Part shown: piece by piece, positions 42,068 through 50,592 of the stretch
Layout: the number at the start of each line of letters is the position of its first letter
Position numbering within the stretch: the stretch's first letter is position 1
From: Acidimicrobiales bacterium AG-414-N20
Lineage (GTDB): Bacteria > Actinomycetota > Acidimicrobiia > Acidimicrobiales > MedAcidi-G1
Reading direction: 5' to 3'
Length of the DNA: 64,000 nucleotides
NCBI GenBank assembly: GCA_003214465.1
Contig: QCLO01000003.1
Span: forward strand, 1 to 64,000
Made by a program: the position numbers and the translations under genes
Notes under the pieces: model-generated
Database searches by the model: none
What the model was told of the DNA's origin: nothing
The model's input: the letters and a program-made list of their open reading frames with translations, nothing else

Positions 42068-44047
42068 ATGAACACAGACTTGGGAACCGTATTCGTAGCT
42101 CTCGGTTTGGCTTCGGCCTTGCTAGCTGTCTGTAATCAGTTTTATGCGCTGATTTCCAAAAAGTTAGTTCTACTATCAAGAGTTAAAATCCCAGTGTTAA
42201 TAATGCTTGTAGCCGCCATAGGCCAGGTGGCAGTAATGGAGAGAGCTTTAATAACACGTGATTTCACAGTTGCTTATGTCGCTCAACATGGGAGCACCAG
42301 AACACCTCCGTTGTTTAACGTTGCTACTCTATGGTCAGCGCTTGAAGGTTCGATATTGCTATGGGTACTGATACTTGTGGGTTACCTGGCGCTAGTGGTT
42401 TGGAGATTTAAAAGCCGTCTCACAGATCCCCTTGTGGCGTGGGCTGTTGCTGTCATGTCGATTGTCTGTGTCTTCTTTTTCATATTGTTGATAGGACCCG
42501 CATATCCATTTGGAGAGTTTGATCCGTGGCCGGGTTTTGACGGTCCGGGCCCTAATCCACTTTTACAGAACCACATTTTGATGGCGTTCCACCCTCCAAT
42601 CTTGTATCTAGGTTATGTAGGCATGACAGTTCCTTTCTCTTTTGCTATTGCCGCTTTGATAACCGGAAGGATTGGAGAAGGTTGGCTTGTGCAGACCAGA
42701 AAGTGGACTCTTATTGCATGGGGATGTTTGTCGCTAGGAATAGTTCTCGGATCTTGGTGGTCATACGAAATTCTTGGATGGGGTGGCTACTGGGCCTGGG
42801 ATCCAGTTGAAAATGCTTCTTTTTTGCCTTGGCTCACGGCTACGGCTTTTTTACATTCTGTGATGATTCAGGAAAAGAAAGGGATGCTGAGAGTGTGGAA
42901 TCTATCTCTCCTTTGCGCAACTTTCTCACTTACTATCCTTGGTACTTTTATAACTCGTTCAGGTGTTCTTGAGTCTGTTCATTCTTTTACTGAGTCAGAA
43001 ATTGGACCTCCGTTGCTCGGATTTTTTCTTTTGATAGTCATCACAAGTGTTGGTTTGATTGCTTGGAGAGGGGAGAGTTTGAGAAGCTCTGGTTCAATTA
43101 GTTCACCGTTATCGAGAACTGGGGCATTTTTACTTAACAATCTTTTATTCGGCTGTTTCGCTTTTGTAGTCTTCCTTGGAACAGTTTTCCCTTTGATTGT
43201 AGAAGCTTTAAATGGAGATCGAATATCAGTTGGCAATCCTTATTTTGTGAAAATGTCAACACCTATCGGTTTCGCGTTGTTATTTATGATGGCCATAGCT
43301 CCAGCTTTATCGTGGGGAAAAACAGGCCTTGATGTTCTTTTAAAACGGCTCACACCTTCTGTCGTTTGCGGTTCAATAGCGATGCTCTTGGGGGTTGTTA
43401 TAGGTAGTAGGGGTTTTGTCCCCACGCTGGCTTTGGGTTTTGGAGGTTTTGCAGCTGGCAGTGCTATCAGACAAATTTCATTTGGCTTTAGAACAAGCAG
43501 ATTTAGAGGATTACTTGGAAGAAATGGTGGCGGAATGGTAGTCCATTTAGGTGTGGTCATTTTGGCTGTTGCTTTAGCGTGTTCCTCTTCTTTCTTGAGA
43601 CAGGCAGAGTTCAAATTTGAACAAATTGGCGATCAGGCGACATTAGGAGGTCATGAATTCAAATTTGCTGGCATCGAACGTGTGGAACTTAAAGAAAAGA
43701 ACAAAATCATTGCGAATGTTTTTATAAATGATGAGCTTTTTCAACCCTCAATAAATCAGTTCCCATTTGGGGGTAGGAGTATTGGGACTCCTACAACACG
43801 CTCAACTTGGAAAGATGACGTCCAGCTAGCTCTGTTGTCGGTTCCTGAAGAAAGTGAACAGGAAAAAACGGTAATCAGAGTCACTATTCAACCTATGGTT
43901 TGGTGGATTTGGTTTGGTGGCGGGGTAATGGCTTTGGGAACTATTTTTTCTTTATTTTCAAGAAAGAAAAACTCTTCCGAAGAATCTGTTCTCTCGGATT
44001 CGGATAATAAAAATAAACAAGAAGTGAAAATCAATGAGCCCGTCTAA
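42068..44047 (+). CDS. ccmF: Heme lyase subunit CcmF
   Basis: CcmF is the large subunit of the heme ligation complex. It has about 15 membrane segments, the WWD heme-handling motif WGGYWAWDPVENASFLPWL and conserved flanking stretches FHPPILYLGYVGMTVPFS and GTFITRSGVLESVHSF. The C-terminal region has the periplasmic domain seen in CcmF, followed by a final membrane segment near IWFGGGVMALGTIFSLF. Length 659, normal. The 3' end overlaps ccmG by 14 bases. Confidence 0.93.
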   Translation: MNTDLGTVFVALGLASALLAVCNQFYALISKKLVLLSRVKIPVLIMLVAAIGQVAVMERALITRDFTVAYVAQHGSTRTPPLFNVATLWSALEGSILLWVLILVGYLALVVWRFKSRLTDPLVAWAVAVMSIVCVFFFILLIGPAYPFGEFDPWPGFDGPGPNPLLQNHILMAFHPPILYLGYVGMTVPFSFAIAALITGRIGEGWLVQTRKWTLIAWGCLSLGIVLGSWWSYEILGWGGYWAWDPVENASFLPWLTATAFLHSVMIQEKKGMLRVWNLSLLCATFSLTILGTFITRSGVLESVHSFTESEIGPPLLGFFLLIVITSVGLIAWRGESLRSSGSISSPLSRTGAFLLNNLLFGCFAFVVFLGTVFPLIVEALNGDRISVGNPYFVKMSTPIGFALLFMMAIAPALSWGKTGLDVLLKRLTPSVVCGSIAMLLGVVIGSRGFVPTLALGFGGFAAGSAIRQISFGFRTSRFRGLLGRNGGGMVVHLGVVILAVALACSSSFLRQAEFKFEQIGDQATLGGHEFKFAGIERVELKEKNKIIANVFINDELFQPSINQFPFGGRSIGTPTTRSTWKDDVQLALLSVPEESEQEKTVIRVTIQPMVWWIWFGGGVMALGTIFSLFSRKKNSSEESVLSDSDNKNKQEVKINEPV

Positions 44048-44567
44048 GACCGCATCAGCAGTTGTTGCTGTAATCACAATTTTTTTAGTCGTTATTTTCG
44101 CTACAAGCGAATCAGGTGTGGAGCGACTACGAACCCATTTGGTTGGTGAAGTAGCACCACCGATTGCGGGTGAAACTAGTGATGGCGGTTATTGGAGTCT
44201 TGATGAAGTAAGAGGAAGATGGCTGTTGGTCAACTTTTTCTCTACAACTTGCATTCCTTGCGTAGAAGAACATCCGGAGTTACTTTCCTTTTCAGAAAAT
44301 CAACCTACGGACACTGGGGTCAGAGTCGTGAGTGTTGCTTTCGATGATGACCCTCTTTCAGTAGAAGCATTTTTTGAGAAAAATGGTGGAGATTGGCCGG
44401 TTCTAACTCGTGACACAGGACGTATTTCGGTCGACTGGGGAGTGATAGCGGTACCAGAGTCGTATCTGGTTTCACCCGCAGGGTTTGTTTCAGCAAAAAT
44501 CGTTGGCGGGATTAAAAGAAATGAGATTGAGAATTTGGTGTTAAGAGCGAAAAGAAAATCTGAATGA
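44034..44567 (+). CDS. ccmG: Thiol:disulfide interchange protein CcmG / DsbE-type
   Basis: This is a membrane-anchored thioredoxin fold. An N-terminal helix (AVVAVITIFLVVIFATS) is followed by APPIAGETSDGGYWSLDEVRGRW, the active site FFSTTCIPCVEEHPEL (CIPC) and the cis-proline loop AVPESYLVSPAG. It should reduce the CxxCH cysteines of apocytochromes before heme attachment. Length 177. It overlaps ccmF upstream and ccmH downstream by four bases. Confidence 0.9.
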   Translation: MSPSKTASAVVAVITIFLVVIFATSESGVERLRTHLVGEVAPPIAGETSDGGYWSLDEVRGRWLLVNFFSTTCIPCVEEHPELLSFSENQPTDTGVRVVSVAFDDDPLSVEAFFEKNGGDWPVLTRDTGRISVDWGVIAVPESYLVSPAGFVSAKIVGGIKRNEIENLVLRAKRKSE

Positions 44568-45814
44568 AAATTTTTAAGACACATCATTTAATTTGGATTT
44601 TGTTTCTCATCGTGGCAGGTTTGTCTCTTGCTTTTTCAGTAGTCGAAGAAAATCCACCTTTAACAAATTCTGAACGTGTTAGTAGTTTGGCATCTGATTT
44701 CGCTTGCCCTGTTTGCGATGGTCAGTCGCTGGCTGAGTCAGATGTCCCAGTAGCGAAAACTATTAGAGCAGCTATTTCCAAAATGGTAGATGAAGGTTCA
44801 TCTGACGAAGGCATAAGAAAGTTTTTGGTTTCAAAATTTGGTGAAGATATTGATTACAACCCAGATGGCGATGGACTCACTGGGCTCGTCTGGGTGATAC
44901 CCGTAGCTGCAGGCATAGCAGCTCTTTTTGGAACGGTACTAATTTTATTTTCATGGATGGGAAAAGAAAAAAAGATAGAAAAATCAGAAAGAAAATTTTT
45001 CTTTACACCTAACTCATCTAAATGGATTTGGATTTCGCTAGTTTGCGTTGTAGCGATTGGATCGGGTTTTCTAGTAGCTAAAACAGCAGGTAGTAGGAAT
45101 TCTGGAGACGCTATATCAGGTGAAATCAGACTGTCTCCGCGAACTTTGTTGATTCAGGCATCAGTAGCTCCTAGAGAAGAGGCAATTGAAATTTATGACC
45201 AAGTCCTTGAATTGCAACCTTCAAATGCTGAAGCGCTCGCTTACAGAGGTTGGATGCTGTGGCTCGGTGGAGACTCATCTAAATCAATTTCTGATATAGA
45301 AAGTTCCATAACAGTTGATCCTACTTACCCAGATGCTAGAGCTTTTCGTGCAATTATAAATTTCAGAGAAGGCAAAATTTTGGAGGCCTCTGAAGATCTT
45401 TTACTTTTAGATTCCGTGAATTCTTCGCCTGTCATCAAAGATTTACTTGCTTCAAGTCGTTTCCGTGAAAGCGTTTCGAGCGAGCTCGCACGAAATGGAG
45501 ATTTGCTTTTAGCTCTAGAGCTGATCGATTCAGGTACTAAAAATGATCCTCAGAATTCTTCACTTTTTGCCCATCGAGGTTGGTTGCTGGCTATCTCTGG
45601 TGATCAACAGTTGGCAGAACTCAGTTTAATTTCGTTAGATGTATCTCTTGAAATCAATCCAGAAGACCCGTATGCAATTGCTTACAAAGCTTTAATCGAA
45701 GCAAAAATTTTTGAAAAAATGAATAGTTCCGAAAAATATGTCGAACAGTTCAAATCACTTCCAAATCCACCATCAGAACTTGTTGAGCTGTTGAGATCAG
45801 AAGGTCTTCTCTAG
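44564..45814 (+). CDS. ccmH: CcmH-CcmI fusion (thiol reductase with TPR domain)
   Basis: Residues about 30-115 are CcmH: a membrane anchor, then FACPVCDGQSLAESDVPVAKTIR with the CPVC redox motif (E. coli uses LRCxxC) and FLVSKFGEDI. Two further hydrophobic segments follow (LTGLVWVIPVAAGIAALFGTVLI in part, and WIWISLVCVVAIGSGFLV). Residues about 195-416 are TPR helices (AIEIYDQVLELQPSNAEALAYRGWMLW), matching the apocytochrome-binding role of CcmI. It is the last gene of the operon, 416 residues. The fusion resembles the CcmH of enteric bacteria. Confidence 0.88.
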   Translation: MKIFKTHHLIWILFLIVAGLSLAFSVVEENPPLTNSERVSSLASDFACPVCDGQSLAESDVPVAKTIRAAISKMVDEGSSDEGIRKFLVSKFGEDIDYNPDGDGLTGLVWVIPVAAGIAALFGTVLILFSWMGKEKKIEKSERKFFFTPNSSKWIWISLVCVVAIGSGFLVAKTAGSRNSGDAISGEIRLSPRTLLIQASVAPREEAIEIYDQVLELQPSNAEALAYRGWMLWLGGDSSKSISDIESSITVDPTYPDARAFRAIINFREGKILEASEDLLLLDSVNSSPVIKDLLASSRFRESVSSELARNGDLLLALELIDSGTKNDPQNSSLFAHRGWLLAISGDQQLAELSLISLDVSLEINPEDPYAIAYKALIEAKIFEKMNSSEKYVEQFKSLPNPPSELVELLRSEGLL

Positions 45815-45816
45815 AT

Positions 45817-46293
45817 TCAGCGCAAATGTGAGTCGTGGTACAACCCACTCTCTATTGTTCCATTAGAAAAAGACAACTCCCAAACCGATGCTTTCGCAAA
45901 CCCCTTTCTTTTCGGTGTGCTCATCCCTTTTAAAGTTAGAGACCTTATCAATTCACTAATCACGTCGCCATGACTACAAAGGATCGGAGAAGCATCAGAA
46001 ATTTCTCCTTGTGCAAGTTTTTCTACTAGGTCGCTTGTTTGACTAGTCGAGCCTTCGGAAAGTGAGTTAGATAATTCGATTTGGATTCCGAATTGATGAG
46101 CAGTTGGCCAAATTGTTTGTTGGCACCTCACAGCCGCACTACAAAAAATAGAAGAAATCTCAGTATCTGAAAAGTATTTTGCGATCATTAAAGACTGATT
46201 TGAACCTTCTTCGTCGAGAGGCCTGTCTGTGTCATCACCATCCCAAGAAAATCGCTCAACCGCTGAAGCATGACGAACAATAAAAATTTTCAT
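45817..46293 (-). CDS. sixA: SixA-type phosphohistidine phosphatase
   Basis: This histidine phosphatase has a catalytic motif at the N-terminus (IFIVRHASAVERF) and the second histidine in ILCSHGDVISELI. The small size (158) and the DRPLDEEGSNQS segment fit SixA-like proteins, which can dephosphorylate histidine residues on proteins. It lies three bases from the convergent ccmH stop. Regulation of a phosphorelay is possible but not shown. Confidence 0.82.
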   Translation of the reverse strand: MKIFIVRHASAVERFSWDGDDTDRPLDEEGSNQSLMIAKYFSDTEISSIFCSAAVRCQQTIWPTAHQFGIQIELSNSLSEGSTSQTSDLVEKLAQGEISDASPILCSHGDVISELIRSLTLKGMSTPKRKGFAKASVWELSFSNGTIESGLYHDSHLR

Positions 46294-46338
46294 TATTTAA
46301 AAAACCGTTGAAACATCTTTAGGTGGGAAAAGCCACGA

Positions 46339-47058
46339 TCAAATTGAAACCTGAGTAACGCAGACTTCGTTACCCATAGGCAATGAAGAAATTAGATCAG
46401 TTTCAGCATCACCATACAAAACACTCAGCATTCCCCTAACTAGTCCTTGGTCAACTGCGCAAATTACCGGATGTTCAATGGGCATACTCCCGAAAGGACA
46501 GTGTTCAGAAAGAATCCTCAATTGACCATTTTCAGATAGTTCAGCACGAGCTGAAAATCCATGAGAGATAAGGGCATCCACAATTGCATCTGTAGCCGAA
46601 CGAAAAGAACGTTGTGTTTCTTTTATACCCAAGGATTCCGCCATGGAACGGCCTACTTCTGAACCAACTTCTTCAGCTAGTTTCTCAGCTTCTTCAGTCG
46701 GCAAGAGTGAAAGAGTCCTAGCTAGAAGACTTATGAGAATCGAATCCCTTCTCACATCAAGATTTAAAGGTTGATTGGGATTTGAAATCTTGTATGTCTT
46801 TGAAGGTCGACCCGCAGATGACGCTGTGCTTTTTTGAAGTGAAACTTCCAGATATCCACCCGAAAGCAGTTTGTCTAAATGATGTCTAGCTACATTTGGG
46901 TGAAGGCCGAATTTATCTGCGATTTGTGATGCGTTACTTCCTTCGTCGCACTCACGGATATGCAAGTAAATTTCTCTTCTTGTGGGATCTCCAAAGGCTC
47001 CAGTGATTGCGGTCACTATAGAAGCGAACTCAGTATGGTCGAGAGACACATTTCCCAT
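46339..47058 (-). CDS. SufR-like helix-turn-helix regulator
   Basis: The N-terminal winged helix (AFGDPTRREIYLHIRECDEGSNASQIADKFGLHPNVARHHLDKLLSGGYLEV, read in part: PNVARHHLDKLLSGGYLEV) is ArsR/SufR-like. The C-terminal half contains cysteines in LSEHCPFGSMPIEHPVICAVDQGLVRG (CPFG and ICAVDQ), a position where SufR proteins ligate an Fe-S cluster. Length 239. It is divergent from an Mrp-type Fe-S ATPase with 191 bases between them, so it may control Fe-S genes. The cluster is inferred, not demonstrated. Confidence 0.8.
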   Translation of the reverse strand: MGNVSLDHTEFASIVTAITGAFGDPTRREIYLHIRECDEGSNASQIADKFGLHPNVARHHLDKLLSGGYLEVSLQKSTASSAGRPSKTYKISNPNQPLNLDVRRDSILISLLARTLSLLPTEEAEKLAEEVGSEVGRSMAESLGIKETQRSFRSATDAIVDALISHGFSARAELSENGQLRILSEHCPFGSMPIEHPVICAVDQGLVRGMLSVLYGDAETDLISSLPMGNEVCVTQVSI

Positions 47059-47249
47059 TCTGTCATTCTACTTAAACTATGCCTTTACTCTTTTGTTGGG
47101 AAAAATATACCTACAAGAACACCCATTTTGAATGAAAAGACAACTGAAAACTCTTGAGAAATTAAAGTTTCCATATTTTCTGAAAGCGGAAACGAATAAG
47201 GAATGGTTTAGGTATCCAAAAAAATTGAGCAGCAGTAGAGTTTTTAGTA

Positions 47250-48104
47250 ATGAATCAACAATCGCCAACAGAACCGAACCAAGGTGCAGCCCCTGGCACC
47301 CCTCCCGCTTCATTTTTTGAATCCAATGTAAAAACTCGGGTTCTTCTAATAGCTTCGGGCAAAGGTGGAGTTGGAAAGTCTTCAGTCACAACAAATCTGG
47401 CAGTAGCTCTTGCAAAGCGCGAGAACGATGTGGCAGTAATTGATGCAGATGTTTGGGGATTCTCCATTCCGAGGATGCTGGGAATTACTGAGCCGCCAAG
47501 TGTTGTTGATGACATGCTAATACCGCCTGTTGCGCACGGAGTGCGTTCAATTTCCATGGGATTTTTTGCAGAAGAAGATCAACCCGTGATCTGGAGAGGA
47601 CCAATGCTTCATAAAGCACTTAACCAGTTCCTCACAGATGTTGCTTGGGATGAACCTGATTTCTTACTTATTGACTTACCACCTGGAACTGGAGATACGG
47701 CCATATCCTTAGCCGGGTTCCTTCCTGATTCAGAGATGCTAGTTGTTACAACTCCACAAATAGCTGCACAAACGGTTGCACAGAGAGCAGCTTTCATGGC
47801 CGAGAAAGTCGATATAGAGGTAAGAGGAGTGATAGAGAATATGTCCTGGTTTACAGGTGATGACGGTCAACGATATGAACTTTTTGGCGAAGGTGGTGGA
47901 AGTGCTCTTGCAGAGAAGTTAGGTGTTCCCTTGTTGGGGCAGATACCTTTAGTGCCGGCGCTGAGAGCAGGTTCGGATAACGGTAATCCAGTAGCAGTAG
48001 ATACCTCTACTGAAATCGGGTCAATTTTTGCTGAGATAGCAAGAGTTGTTGAAGAAGATCTAAAACCTACGAAGCGGCGTCATCGAGAACTGAAAATTAA
48101 CTAA
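47250..48104 (+). CDS. mrp: Mrp/ApbC-type Fe-S carrier ATPase
   Basis: This P-loop NTPase delivers Fe-S clusters to apoproteins. It has the deviant Walker A GKGGVGKSSVTTNLA, DADVWGFSIPRMLG, a Walker B-like LLIDLPPGTGDTAISLA and VVTTPQIAAQTVAQRAAFMAEKV. The usual CxxC of some Mrp proteins is not present here, and the N-terminal FSCA/DUF59 domain is missing: the frame starts with a Pro/Gln-rich tail (MNQQSPTEPNQGAAPGTPP). The ribosome site is weak. It lies downstream of a divergent SufR-like regulator. Confidence 0.88.
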   Translation: MNQQSPTEPNQGAAPGTPPASFFESNVKTRVLLIASGKGGVGKSSVTTNLAVALAKRENDVAVIDADVWGFSIPRMLGITEPPSVVDDMLIPPVAHGVRSISMGFFAEEDQPVIWRGPMLHKALNQFLTDVAWDEPDFLLIDLPPGTGDTAISLAGFLPDSEMLVVTTPQIAAQTVAQRAAFMAEKVDIEVRGVIENMSWFTGDDGQRYELFGEGGGSALAEKLGVPLLGQIPLVPALRAGSDNGNPVAVDTSTEIGSIFAEIARVVEEDLKPTKRRHRELKIN

Positions 48105-48121
48105 TAGTCAGGGGATAATAA

Positions 48122-48352
48122 GTGGATTTACGTATTGGTATTGCTCACATGCAGAAAGAAGTAAACCTTGAAATGGCGGATGATTTCGATTTAAGTGGTT
48201 TTAAGTCAAACCTAGAAGAAGTCTCAAAAAACGAGACGAGTATTGTTTGGTTGACGGACATTAATGGCCGTGAAGTAGGAATACCAGGTAACAAAATAGG
48301 TTATGTAGAGATTGGTATTCAAGACTCAGGTCGCACTGTTGGATTTAGTTAA
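48122..48352 (+). CDS. DUF3107 protein
   Basis: This 76-residue acidic protein matches the small actinobacterial DUF3107 family in size and pattern (DLRIGIAHMQKEVNLEM, WLTDINGREVGIPGNKIGYVEIG). The function of the family is unknown. GTG start at 48122, 17 bases after the Mrp stop, so it is likely cotranscribed with mrp. A link to Fe-S delivery is only positional. Confidence 0.82.
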   Translation: MDLRIGIAHMQKEVNLEMADDFDLSGFKSNLEEVSKNETSIVWLTDINGREVGIPGNKIGYVEIGIQDSGRTVGFS

Positions 48353-48395
48353 ATCTCTGTGAGTAACTGGAAGTCATTGTGAAAGATCGTTTGAC

Positions 48396-49889
48396 ATGGC
48401 ATCTTTAGAAGAGTTGGTTAAAGAGAACAGCGATCTTGAAGATAATTCGATTTCCTATTTGCAGGATTTAACAAGATCTTGGGGCTTACTAGCAGACCTT
48501 TCTTTTTCAGACCTGCTTTTATATTTACCTGTTGGAGGAGCGCCAATTGATTCTTTCGTTTTACTCTCACATGTACGTCCAACTACGTCCACGACTTTGT
48601 ATAGGGCTGACCTAGTAGGTCAAAAGTTTGAAGCGCAAAGTCGCCCATTAGTATCTAAGACTTTAGTAAATGCCCAAATATCAAGTGGGAAAGTTCCAGT
48701 TGGCGGTGATCGCGAAATCAGCGTTATGGCGATACCGGTCATGTGGAAAGGTGAGACAATAGCAATTTTAGCGAGCGAGAAAGCTTCTATTGGAGAACCT
48801 CCGAGATCGGAAATGGAAAGAACATATTTAAGCATTTTCAATAGGTTTGCAGAGATGTTCGAAAGAGGAGAGTTCCCTTATAGTGAAGACTCGCGTTTTC
48901 AGCATCGAATGCCAAGACTTGGTGACGGACTGCTTCTAGTCAACACCGATGGTCAAATAGAGTTTGCTTCTCCAAATGCAGTTTCTCTGTTGCACAGGCT
49001 TGGTTGGCATCGACCAGTAGTTGGGTCACGATTTGAAGAAACTGGATTAAGCTCAAAAATTCTTAATGAAGCCTTCTCTATGAAGAGCTCTGTTATAGAC
49101 GAAACGGAACGTGAAGACAAAACATTTGTTGTAAGTCACTGTTTCCCACTTTTGCGCTCTGGTGAAGTGACGGGAGCCGCCGTATTAGTTAGAGATGTAA
49201 CAGAATTGCGTCGTCGCGATAGGCAATTAATCTCAAAAGATGCGACGATTCGTGAAATCCACCATCGTGTTAAGAATAATCTTCAAACAATTTCTTCTTT
49301 ACTGAGAATCCAAGGTCGACGACTCGATTCAGATGAAGCCCAAATGGCATTAAACGAATCGGTGCGACGGATAGGAGCCATAGCAGTTGTCCACGAAACT
49401 CTTGCAGTCAGCCAAGAAGGAGAAGTCACTTTCGGAGAGGTAATGCGACCTCTTGTAGAACTGGTAAAAGAGGGTTTGAGCTCATCTGCTAAACCTGTTT
49501 CCATAGAAGTCAGTGGTGATACTGGTCTGTTACCGTCAGAAGTTACCACCACCCTTGCGGTTGTTGTGACTGAATTATTGCAAAATGCTCTAGATCACGG
49601 ATTTAAATTAGCCTCGCGTGAACTTGAAGATAGCAAGGTTGATGTTTTATTGAGTAAAGATGAAGAGGCAGTAATGGTGGAAGTTTCTGATAATGGGGTT
49701 GGACTTCCAGAAGGTTTTGACATAGAAGAGAATGTGGGGCTCGGACTTACGATAGTGAAAACACTTATCCAACAGGAACTAGAAGGATTTCTTAATGTAG
49801 TTTCAAATGGAACAGGTGAAGGTGTGAGATTTCAGATTCGTTTACCATCTGAGAAACTTTTCAAAAAAATAGATTTTAAGGAAGAGTAA
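48396..49889 (+). CDS. pdtaS: PdtaS-type sensor histidine kinase
   Basis: This cytoplasmic kinase has no membrane segment. Residues about 1-150 form the GAF-like N-terminal sensor of this family (ILSMAIP-type strand: ISVMAIPVMWKGETIAILASE), about 170-280 a PAS domain (DGLLLVNTDGQIEFASPNAVSLL), then HisKA_2 with EIHHRVKNNLQTISSLLRIQ, the phospho-acceptor histidine near residue 289. The ATPase domain has LLQNALDHGF (N box) and DNGVGLPEG plus NVGLGLTIVKTLI. Length 497. In mycobacteria PdtaS signals through the RNA-binding regulator PdtaR, which is not in the window. Confidence 0.9.
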   Translation: MASLEELVKENSDLEDNSISYLQDLTRSWGLLADLSFSDLLLYLPVGGAPIDSFVLLSHVRPTTSTTLYRADLVGQKFEAQSRPLVSKTLVNAQISSGKVPVGGDREISVMAIPVMWKGETIAILASEKASIGEPPRSEMERTYLSIFNRFAEMFERGEFPYSEDSRFQHRMPRLGDGLLLVNTDGQIEFASPNAVSLLHRLGWHRPVVGSRFEETGLSSKILNEAFSMKSSVIDETEREDKTFVVSHCFPLLRSGEVTGAAVLVRDVTELRRRDRQLISKDATIREIHHRVKNNLQTISSLLRIQGRRLDSDEAQMALNESVRRIGAIAVVHETLAVSQEGEVTFGEVMRPLVELVKEGLSSSAKPVSIEVSGDTGLLPSEVTTTLAVVVTELLQNALDHGFKLASRELEDSKVDVLLSKDEEAVMVEVSDNGVGLPEGFDIEENVGLGLTIVKTLIQQELEGFLNVVSNGTGEGVRFQIRLPSEKLFKKIDFKEE

Positions 49890-49893
49890 ATTC

Positions 49894-50592
49894 GTGAACT
49901 TTCAGAAACGTCCTTTGGTAATTGCTCATCGGGGGGCTTCAGCTGACTTTCCTGAAAATTCCTTAGATGCTTTTTCGGGTGCTTTACAACAAGGTGCTGA
50001 TTGGATTGAACTAGATGTGCGCCGGTCAAAAGACGGGGTTTTAGTGGTTCATCACGATGCACATCTTCCGGACGGCGGATTAATTAAAGATTTGGATTCG
50101 AATTGTCTTCCAAAAGAGATTCCAAGTTTAGCTGAAGCTTTCGAGGCGTCTGAAAGTATGGGAGTCAATGTAGAAATAAAGCATCTCCCTGGTGAACCTG
50201 ATTTTGACGAGGTGGACTTGGTATGTGAAGCAGTGGTGGGGTTGGTGAAGGCTTATAAACCAGCTGACAAAATTTTGGTTTCGTCTTTTGATATGAATGC
50301 GATTAATCGAATTAGAGAAACAGATCCGTTAATTTCTACTGGGTGGCTTGTTGTCGAAAGAAGTGATGGTATTCAAATACTTGATCGCGTGAAATCACAT
50401 AACCACTCATCAATTAATCCTTGGGATGATCTAGTTGATGAGTCTTTAATAGTAGAAGCACACTCTCGAGGATTAAATGTGAATGTCTGGACTGTTGATG
50501 ATGAAAGCAGAATTTTGGAGTTAGCTGAATGGGGAGTTGATGGGATAATTACCAATTTTCCAGCTTTAGCAGTAGAAGTTTTAAATCAATAA
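49894..50592 (+). CDS. Glycerophosphodiester phosphodiesterase (GDPD family)
   Basis: This enzyme hydrolyses glycerophosphodiesters to glycerol 3-phosphate and an alcohol. The N-terminus has the catalytic VIAHRGASADFPENSLDAF and WIELDVRRSKDGVLVVHHD, followed by the metal-binding VEIKHLPG and the C-terminal VWTVDDESRILELAEWGVDGIITNFP (read in part: GVDGIITNFP). GTG start at 49894 only four bases after the kinase stop, so they may be cotranscribed. No signal peptide, so it acts in the cytoplasm. It converges with and overlaps the lipid kinase by seven bases. Confidence 0.9.
   Translation: MNFQKRPLVIAHRGASADFPENSLDAFSGALQQGADWIELDVRRSKDGVLVVHHDAHLPDGGLIKDLDSNCLPKEIPSLAEAFEASESMGVNVEIKHLPGEPDFDEVDLVCEAVVGLVKAYKPADKILVSSFDMNAINRIRETDPLISTGWLVVERSDGIQILDRVKSHNHSSINPWDDLVDESLIVEAHSRGLNVNVWTVDDESRILELAEWGVDGIITNFPALAVEVLNQ

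Noticed and set aside
47059-47249. Operator for the SufR-like regulator
   Set aside because: No clear inverted repeat could be seen by eye in the intergenic region, so no site is reported.
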